In this document: positions 19,052-25,701 of the stretch, one piece after another
Layout of the letters: each line of letters opens with the position of its first letter
Position numbering within the stretch: position 1 is the first letter of the stretch
Assembly (NCBI GenBank): GCA_016709725.1
Contig: JADJMG010000017.1
Span: 1 to 25,701 of the forward strand
DNA from: Bacteroidota bacterium
GTDB taxonomy: Bacteria; Bacteroidota; Bacteroidia; AKYH767-A; OLB10
DNA: 25,701 nt
Reading direction: 5' to 3'
Program-made: the position numbers and the translations under genes
The notes under the pieces: model-generated
Seen by the model: only the letters and a program-made list of their open reading frames with translations
Told to the model about the DNA's origin: nothing
Databases searched by the model: none

Positions 19052-19850
19052 TTAGGCGCTTTTCCAGAAAATATCATAGGCGTAGCGAAGGATAAGGAGT
19101 GTCACAATGACTAAAAACAAAATCCGTACAAAACCATTGCCTTTCTTGAATGCAAGGCGGGTTCCTAGTAAGCTTCCAGCCACGTTGCATGCAGCCATCA
19201 ACAGGGCGATTTCAAGCAAATAGTTTCCTTGTAAAATAAACACATAAAGTGCCCCAATATTCGATACGCAATTAATGAATTTTGAATACGCCGAAGCCGC
19301 TAAAAATTCAAATCCAAACAACAAAACAAATCCCAACACTAAAAAATTTCCCGCTCCCGGACCAAAGAATCCATCATAGAAACCCACAAAGGAACCCATC
19401 ACCGCCCCAAATAACATTTGCTTGTTGGACGACAATTCAGTTTTGCGAATTAATCCCAAATCTTTCTTGATGAACGTGTAAATCGCCATCACAATTAAGA
19501 TGACGAGGATGATTGGCTTTAATGATTCGGAATGAATATAACTCACCGTTTTCGCTCCTAAAGAGGGAAAAGATCAAGGTGAAAAATGAAATGAAAAATA
19601 AGAGTTTATAATTGAATTTTATTCTTTTCGCATATTGATACGCCGCCACAGAAGTGCCCGAAAATCCTGCAATTTTATTTGTTCCCATCAAGGTGGGTAA
19701 ATCGGTATTGGGGAAATTAACAAGTAATGCCGGAAGTTGAATAAATCCGCCGCCCCCAACAATGGAGTCGATGAAGCCGGCGGTAAATGCTAATGCAATT
19801 AACGCCAGTAATGTCGAAAAAGAATAATCGACAAACAAATCATAACCCAT
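19052..19850 (-). CDS. TSUP family permease (TauE/SafE type; one frameshift)
   Basis: Integral inner-membrane protein of the sulfite/organosulfur exporter superfamily (DUF81). From ATG 19850 the first half has the family motif AGFIDSIVGGGGFIQLPALL, then TLMGTNKIAGFSGT and a membrane segment. A frame break in the A/G-rich stretch at about 19560-19575 joins to the second half: PIILVILIVMAIYTFI, the repeated family motif GSFVGFYDGFFGPGAGNF, SAYSKFINCVSNIGAL, NVAGSLLGTRLAFKKG and a last helix ILFLVIVTLLILRYAYDI. Two inverted halves of about four helices each fit the family at about 265 residues. Substrate unknown; sulfite, sulfoacetate and similar anions are known in the family. It lies upstream of the propeller island on the same strand, with no evident link. 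Confidence 0.85.
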
Positions 19851-20315
19851 TGCTTATACCATTATAAATGTTAAACGTCCAAATAATCAGTCCACCAACT
19901 TGTATCAAATTATATATTTCGCAAATAAGGATCTAGTTCACGGAATATCTGTCATATAAATTTTAGTTTTTTAATTCATATTCTAGTCTTAATTTTACTT
20001 GTTACTTTCTTTTGCGTGAAAAGAAAGTAACCAAAGAAAGCACGCCACCCAACACCAACCCATTTTTGCAGTTTCTGCTTTCTACTTTCTTTCGCAACCA
20101 CTGAACAATCTTTTGTGCTATCTCTTTACTTCATCGGTACAGCAAAAATCGGTTCGCGCTGTTGCGTGGACGACCTCCGCACCGTTCCGAACAATATTAC
20201 CTTTTATTGAAATTTATTGATCGAAATTTAATCCCATTTTCTTTAAATAATTGGACAGCCTATTATATATAAATGGTATAATTTCATTTATAGAATTATG
20301 CTTTCTCGAATGAAA
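19851..20315. other. Intergenic spacer with recurrent-looking element
   Basis: No gene was found. The stretch 20000-20205 holds a perfect hairpin followed by CCAAAGAAAGCACGCC and a G+C-richer part around CGCGCTGTTGCGTGGACGAC. I recognise from memory this type of sequence as a common spacer in Bacteroidota that is often miscalled as a small gene (VTFFCVKRKVTKE). The rest is AT-rich. Confidence 0.5.
20002..20030. repeat. Perfect 12-bp inverted repeat
   Basis: TTACTTTCTTTT, loop GCGTG, AAAAGAAAGTAA. It lies in the middle of a spacer with no T run after the stem, so a repeat element is more likely than a terminator. Confidence 0.7.
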
Positions 20316-20330
20316 CTACTACTACTACTA
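20316..20330 (-). repeat. Five consecutive in-frame TAG stop codons
   Basis: On the minus strand the dtpT frame ends ACG then TAG five times, then TTT. On the plus strand this is a CTA triplet microsatellite. Confidence 0.85.
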
Positions 20331-21661
20331 CGTATTCTCCTTAAACACTCTAGTTAACCATTTCAACATGGAGAAGATCACGATAGCAGCAATGGATAAG
20401 AGCAAGCAGTTTACGAGGAAGAAATTGGCTTTGTTCTCATAACCATCCCAGAGACCGGCTAACACACCTGACAATTTGTTTCCAATGGCAGTAGAGAGAA
20501 ACCATCCCCCCATCATCAAGGCAGTGAGTCGGGGTGGACTTAATTTCGATACCAACGACAATCCCATCGGACTTAAAAACAATTCACCAATGGTGACGAC
20601 ACCGTAACATCCAAATAGCCACATGGCAGAGGCCTTATCCGCTCCATTATGACAATAGATCACAGCACCTACCATCACAAAGGTGGAAAGTGCACTCACC
20701 ACTAACCCCCATGCAATTTTTGCAGGCGTATTTTCGTAAGCTGGTGCAGAACGATCGGTATAAAATTCAGCCCAGGTAGTGAGAGCCGTTCCATTTTGTT
20801 TGAAGATGCACAAACACAATCACAACACAACGAAAATAGCAAGCAAGGCGGCGATGGGTTCTTTATCAGCTTTAGAGGCACGCAACCACAAGGAAAGATA
20901 AAAATAAAGAACAGGCATGGATCCAAACAAAAATGCATCGGTAGAATCGGTTCCGAAAATATTTCCGGGAATCATCCATCCTACTATTCCGCAACGAATG
21001 CAGGAAGTATAACGGTACCGAGTATACGTCCCATGGGCATATCTTCTTTCTGAACAGGCTTCATGATGTCGGCATGTCGATAATGTTTCATTCCGATCAG
21101 AAGATGATCACGCCTATAAACATTCCGATTCCAGCACCTATAAATGCGAATCCCCATCCATAATTATGGCGCAAGTAAGCCGCGAAGAAATTACAGATGA
21201 AGGCGCCAATATTAATTCCCATGTAGAAAATATTATAGCCACTATCCTTCGAGACTTTATACTCTGGATCGTTGTAGAGATTTCCGAGCAGTGTGGATAT
21301 GTTGGGCTTAAAAAATCCATTTCCTACAATAATTAACAACAGAGAAATATAAAATGCGGTCATGCCGGGAATCGCTAAACCCATGTAACCACAGCCCATC
21401 ATGAGTCCGCCGATGGTGATTGCTTTTCGCAAACCGAGGACACGGTCGGCGAGTAATCCACCGATAAATGGAGTGAGAAACACCAAGGCGATAAATGTTC
21501 CGAAGACATCCGTGGCGGCGGCGCGATCCATGCCCATGCCGCCCTTTTGGGTGCTCGGTCATGTAGAGTACAAAAATTCCGATCATGAGGTAATAACCGA
21601 AGCGTTCCCACATTTCAGAGAAGAATAAATAAGGTAGACCGGATGGATGTTTTTTGCTCAT
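20328..21661 (-). CDS. dtpT: POT/PTR2 family proton-coupled peptide transporter (frameshifted)
   Basis: Inner-membrane symporter importing di- and tripeptides with protons (major facilitator superfamily). From ATG 21659-21661: MSKKHPSGLPYLFFSEMWER with the family ExxERFxYY motif (EMWERFGYY), then after a break near 21545 FIALVFLTPFIGGLLADRVL, IIVGNGFFKPNISTLLG and the PTR2 signature region YNIFYMGINIGAFICNFFAA. The middle (about 20820-21100) is badly broken. The C-terminal part is intact: VSALSTFVMVGAVIY, IGELFLSPMGLSLVSKLSP, MMGGWFLSTAIGNKLSGVLA and final helix, ending VFKENT. Total 1334 bases is somewhat short for this family (usually 450-550 residues), so some middle sequence may be missing. 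Five TAG codons in a row follow. Confidence 0.85.
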
Positions 21662-21934
21662 AGAGGTTAAGTTGGAATGACGAATATAGGTAATTTGAAA
21701 ATGTATCAATTTGAAAATTTGAAAATGGTTGTGCTTTCTAAATAGAAATCGTCACATCCAATAGCGTTTTCGATGGGACGATGATCAAATGGAACGCTGA
21801 TGACGCGGATTTTTTATGATTTACGCGGATTTCATTGCCGATAAAAAAAGTTGCACGGATTAGAGTACTTCCCAGAATAGCTAAATTCCAGTACTAGATC
21901 CACCTTCAGGTTACATCTTCAAATTTTCAAATTA
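21662..21934. other. Intergenic spacer between alaS and dtpT
   Basis: No gene. It contains AATTTGAAAAT three times at 21692-21727 and an element with ACGCGGATTT twice, 20 bases apart (21803 and 21823), the type of sequence I recall as a common spacer repeat in Bacteroidota. The dtpT promoter should lie next to 21662, but only weak matches were seen. Confidence 0.5.
21791..21832. repeat. Spacer element with 20-bp periodic ACGCGGATTT
   Basis: GAACGCTGATGACGCGGATT is followed by ATGATTTACGCGGATTTC. The decamer ACGCGGATTT is repeated exactly at 21803-21812 and 21823-21832. Function unknown. Confidence 0.45.
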
Positions 21935-21954
21935 ATCACGCATTATTGCGTGAT
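21935..21954 (-). terminator. Hairpin at the end of alaS
   Basis: ATCACGCA, loop TTAT, TGCGTGAT: a perfect 8-bp stem touching the alaS stop codon, with AT-rich flanks that extend the stem. No strong T run follows on the minus strand, so it is a weak or accessory terminator. Confidence 0.5.
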
Positions 21955-24548
21955 CAAATTATTGTAGTTGCCAGATGTAGTGCTTTCGTGAGACCATCCG
22001 CATTCTTCCCGCCTGCGGTTGCATAAAACGGTTGTCCGCCGCCGCCGCCTTGAATTTCTTTGGCGAGGTTACGGATGATGGCCATAGCATTGAGGCCTTT
22101 TTCGCTCACTAATGAATCGGAGAGCATCAAAGATAAATGCGGTTTGCCATCCACGTTTGCGCAGAGGAAACAGTATAAATCATTGAGTTGATTCTTTAAT
22201 TCGTATGAAATATTTTTGATAGACTCGGCATCCAAATCCACTTGTGCAATAATGCGATTGATGCCATCGTGTGATTTTATCTTCGTTAATAAATCGGCTT
22301 TTACCGTTTGCGCTTTCTCGTTTTGGAATTGAGCTAATTGTTTTTTCAACGACTCATTCGATTCCACCAATGATGTTACACCTTTTACAATATCGCCCGG
22401 ATGATTCACGATCTCTTTAATTTTTTGCAATGCATCCATCTGATCATTAATGAACTGCTCGGCACCATCTGCAGTGATGGCTTCGATACGTCGAACACCA
22501 GCTGCTACTGCTGACTCGCCCGTAATTTTAAACAATCCAATTTCACCACTTGCTTTCATGCGTTCCACCACAAAGTTCGACAGAGAAATTTTTATCGAAT
22601 GTAATGACACGAACAAAGTCGCCGTACTTTTCACCAAACAAAGCCATGGCACCTGTTTCTTGCGCTTGCTTGCTGGGTACATTGCGTTGTTCGTTCAATG
22701 CAATATTTTCTCTGATCTTCTTATTGACGATTTGCTCGATGGAATTGATTTCTTCATCCGTCATTTTTGCAAAATGTGAAAAGTCGAAACGAGTGGTATG
22801 CTCATTCACCATGGATCCTTTTTGTGCAACGTGTGTTCCTAACACATTACGAAGTGCAGCATGCATCAAATGAGTTGCGCTGTGACTTTTGGTGATTAAC
22901 GCGCGTCGATTATAGTCAACCACCGCTTTAAATATTGCATTGATATCAGACGGAATTTTATCCGCAAAATGAATAATCAAATTATTTTCCTTTTGAGTAT
23001 CCGTAATGCTGATTTTACTTTCTCCCGATTGTAAAAATCCAGTGTCGCCCACTTGTCCACCGCTCTCTGCATAAAACGGAGTGCGATTTAATACAATTTG
23101 ATATTGTTCCTTATTTCCTTTCTTCACTTTACGGTAGCGCAAAATTTCTGCTTCACACTCTAGAAAATCATAGCCTACAAACTCCACAACATCTTCATCA
23201 CGAACGATGATTCAATCATCAGCGCTAGTAGCGGTTGCTTTTCTCGAACGATTTTTGCTCTTCCATGCAAGCATTAAATCCATCCATGTCCACTTCCATT
23301 TTATTCTCACGCGCCATGAGTTCGGTAAGGTCGATGGGAAAACCATAAGTATCGTACAATTCGAAAGCAAAATCACCCGCAATTTTTTTTGTGTTGAGTG
23401 CTTCAAACTTTTTAATTCCGGTATCTAAGGTTCTCAAAAAAGAAATTTCTTCCTCTTGAATTACTCTTGCCACAAAATCTTCTTGTGCATGCAATTCAGG
23501 AAATACATTTTCAAATTGTTTTGAAATTACTTTCAACAATTTGTACATGAATGGATCTTTAATATTTAAAAACGTAAAATTATAACGCAATGCGCGACGT
23601 AAAATTCGGCGTATTACGTAACCGGCTTTATTGTTAGAGGGAAGTTGTCCATCTGCAATGGCAAAACTAATGGCACGAATATGATCCGCAATAACGCGCA
23701 TCGCGATATCCGTTTTCTCCGCAGCACCATATTTTATTCCACTTGTTTCCTCAATAAATTGAATGCTGGGTGTAAACACATCCGTATCATAATTCGAAAT
23801 TTTTCCTTGCATGGCCATGCACAAACGCTCGAAGCCCATGCCCGTGTCCACGTGTTTTGCAGGAAGTGGTTCGAGGGATCCATCCGACTTGCGATTAAAC
23901 TCCATGAACACATTATTCCAAATCTCGATCACTTGCGGATGACTTTCATTCACCAGTGTTTTTCCATCTACCTTTTTTCTTTCTTCATCACTACGCAAAT
24001 CCACATGTATTTCGGAGCAGTCACAGGGGCAGTTTCGCCCATCTCCCAGAAATTATCCTTTTTATTTCCTCTTAAGATGCGATCTTCTGGTATCCACTTC
24101 TTCCAAAAATCATATGCTTCTTGGGAATGATAGATTTTCTTGCGCATCGCCTTCAAAAACAGTGACGTAAAGGACGATCCTTAGGTAATTGATACACTTT
24201 CGTTAATAACTCCAAGGCCCATTCGATGGCTTCTTCCTTAAAATAATCGCCAAACGACCAATTGCCCAACATCTCGAACATGGTATGGTGATGGAGTATC
24301 TACACCCACTTCTTCAAGGTCGTTATGCTTTCCGCTCACTCCGCAAACACTTTTGAGTATTCGCAATACGTTTGGCTTTAGGAGGTTCATTGCCGAGGAA
24401 AATATCCTTAAACTGGTTCATCCCTGCATTGGTAAACATGAGGGTGGGATCGTTCTTCACCACGATGGGCGCAGAAGCAACGATGGTATGTCCCTTTGGA
24501 CGCGAAGAAATCGAGAAATGCTTGACGAATTTGTGAAGATGTCATCAT
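21954..24548 (-). CDS. alaS: Alanyl-tRNA synthetase (frameshifted)
   Basis: Class II synthetase that charges tRNA-Ala. The span of 2595 bases (about 865 residues) is normal for the family. Start: ATG 24546-24548 with MMTSSQIRQAFLDFFASKGH. Seen in order: APIVVKNDPTLMFTNAGMNQ, FKDIFLGNEPPKAKRIANTQ, KCLRVSGKHNDLEEVG, FEMLGNWSFGDYFK, DNFWEMGETGPCGPCSE (across a break), VDTGMGFERLCMAMQGK, NNKAGYVIRRILRRALRY, the editing domain with RTPFYAESGGQVGD and zinc ligands in SATHLMHAALR and ELCGGTH, and the C-terminal C-Ala part with GGGGGQPFYATAGGKN. Breaks lie near 22555, 23200-23265, 24020-24150, 24290 and 24490. All catalytic and editing motifs remain, so breaks are probably errors. It is divergent from the M23 gene. 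Confidence 0.95.
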
Positions 24549-24576
24549 ACTATAGGCGGAACTAAGAGAATTCTAT

Positions 24577-24584
24577 TATTTTTG
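24577..24584 (+). promoter_or_regulatory. Candidate -7 element for the M23 gene
   Basis: TATTTTTG fits the Bacteroidota -7 consensus TAnnTTTG and lies 28 bases before ATG 24613 in the 64-base gap between divergent alaS and the peptidase. No good -33 TTG was seen at the right spacing. Confidence 0.35.
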
Positions 24585-24612
24585 TAAAGACCCGCAAAGT
24601 TAAATAAATCCC

Positions 24613-25567
24613 ATGGCCAAGACGAAGTATTATTTCAACACCGATTCCTTGAAGTTCGAGCGGGTTGTAGTAAGCTTCCGTAAAAAGTTTTCAGGGTATT
24701 TGGCTGGCTTTCAACGGCTGCCGTTTTGGGTCGATTGTATTATTGCTGGCTTATTCATTTCTCGACTCACCCAGGAGAAACAATTGAAGCGGGAATTGAG
24801 CGGATGGGCTTACAATATGAATTATTGCAGCAACGAATGGACTTAGCATCTGCGGTTTTAGAGGATCTGCAAAAACACGATGATCAGGTGTATCGTCATT
24901 TTTGAAGCGGAACCCATTCCCGAGTGAAGTAAGAAGGGATCAGGCGAGTAAATCATAAGGAATTAGAAACTTCAACAATGGAGAATTAGATGGTGAATAC
25001 TTCCCGAACGATGGATAAATTATATCGCCGGCTTTATATTCAGAGAAATCATACGACGAAGTTTTTGAGTTAGTAAAAAGAAAAGCGAACTCTTAGCATC
25101 CATTCCGGCCATTCAACCTCTAACAAAAAGTGGAATTGCGCGATTGGCTTCGGATTTGGTAGTCGCATTCATCCCATCTACAAAACGTATATGATGCATA
25201 CAGGCATTGATTTCTCAGGCGCCCATCGGCACAGAAATTTACGCAACAGGAAATGGAACCATTTCAAAGTGGAATATAACGGTCATGGCTATGGAATAAT
25301 GTGACCATCAACCATGGCATTGGATATTCAACCTTGTACGGTCACATGAGTAAGGTGGCAGTACGGCCTGGACAAAAAGTGAAACGCGGCGATATCATTG
25401 GATACGTTGGAAACACGGGCTCTTCCACTGGTCCGCACGTGCATTATGAAGTGATTAAGAACGGACAAAAAATTAATCCGATCAACTACTTCTTTAACGA
25501 TCTCACTGCGGAGGAATACGACAAGGTGAGAGAGTTGGCATCACAATCCAATCAGTCTTTCGATTAA
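24613..25567 (+). CDS. M23 family peptidoglycan endopeptidase (frameshifted)
   Basis: LytM/M23 zinc metallopeptidase acting on cell-wall peptide cross-links. ATG 24613 gives MAKTKYYFNTDSLKFERV, then a broken stretch coding for one membrane segment (about 24720-24770), a coiled-coil-like part (MGLQYELLQQRMDLASAVLE), a broken middle (about 24900-25150), and the intact peptidase domain: zinc motif HTGID (HxxxD; about 25198), ATGNGTISK, NNVTINHGIGYSTLYGHMSK, VRPGQKVKRGDIIGYVG and the HxH zinc/catalytic motif STGPHVHYEV, ending LASQSNQSFD. About 318 residues, with an inner-membrane anchor and periplasmic catalytic domain. Divergent from alaS and followed by a MerR gene, an arrangement I recall from other Bacteroidota. 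Confidence 0.9.
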
Positions 25568-25599
25568 TTTTAAAAAACATCTCCTAAAAAAAATCTGCC

Positions 25600-25701
25600 A
25601 TGGCACCCATCATCGATTTCGACAAAGAGACAAAAAACTTTATTATCCTATTGGAGAAGTGGAACAAATGTTTTCGGTAAACACATCGCTCATTCGTTTT
25701 T
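25600..25701 (+). CDS. MerR family transcriptional regulator, N-terminal part
   Basis: ATG 25600 gives MAPIIDFDKETK and, after correcting one base in the A run near 25630, KLYYPIGEVEQMFSVNTSLI, the start of a MerR-type winged HTH (usual form YYxIGEVAxMFxVNxSxIRFWE). It is cut by the window end, so the effector domain and regulon are unseen. It begins 33 bases after the peptidase stop and may be co-transcribed with it. Confidence 0.8.

Noticed and set aside
20130..20210. Possible tRNA-like GC-rich stretch (GGTTCGCGCTG...CCGTTCCGAAC)
   Set aside because: No cloverleaf with a proper acceptor stem and anticodon loop could be folded by eye; it fits a spacer repeat better.
21399..21628. Open frames on other strands/frames within dtpT
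   Set aside because: Shadow frames of the transporter; its family motifs are on the minus strand in the chosen frames.

Overview
The window looks like chromosomal DNA of a low-GC member of the phylum Bacteroidota. The evidence is T9SS (Por) C-terminal sorting domains, DUF7619-type modules, FISUMP lipoproteins, a short NtrC-like regulator without a Fis-type HTH, a TonB receptor/HMA-protein pair, and the gene order alaS | M23 peptidase | MerR. No order or genus can be fixed from the sequence alone. Many housekeeping genes (ppx-like, eno, gltA, dtpT, alaS, M23, MerR) are recognisable over their full length but broken by one- or two-base indels, often in homopolymers. I read most of these as sequencing or assembly errors and give gene spans across the breaks.

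Layout. 1-2292 (+): an unidentified fragment, a Ppx/GppA phosphatase and a sigma-54-type response regulator. 2293-2541: a G-rich hairpin and a recurrent-looking intergenic element. 2542-5592 (-): a probable metal module of a small HYC_CC_PP-like protein, a TonB-dependent receptor and an HMA (CxxC) protein whose start overlaps the receptor stop. 5688-8814 (+): enolase, a small charged single-pass membrane protein of unknown function, and a citrate synthase resembling the mitochondrial/eukaryotic type, followed by a clear hairpin terminator.

9040-18950 (-) is the accessory island. Three tandem paralogues of about 2.7 kb (named C, B, A in transcription order) each encode a signal peptide, exactly seven repeats of about 60 residues (I predict a seven-bladed beta-propeller), a prealbumin/Cna-B-like segment, DUF11/DUF7619-like domains and a T9SS sorting domain. 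Two FISUMP lipoprotein genes follow on the same strand with small gaps, so the five genes could be one transcription unit for secreted and surface proteins. The copies show near-uniform C-terminal modules over diverged blades, one lost stop, several frameshifts, and a duplicated FISUMP tail.

19052-24548 (-): a TSUP/TauE-SafE permease, an intergenic stretch with a perfect hairpin, a POT-family peptide transporter, repeat-like spacer DNA, and alaS with a hairpin at its stop. 24613-25701 (+): an M23 endopeptidase and the start of a MerR regulator. No tRNA, rRNA, transposase or CRISPR array was found.
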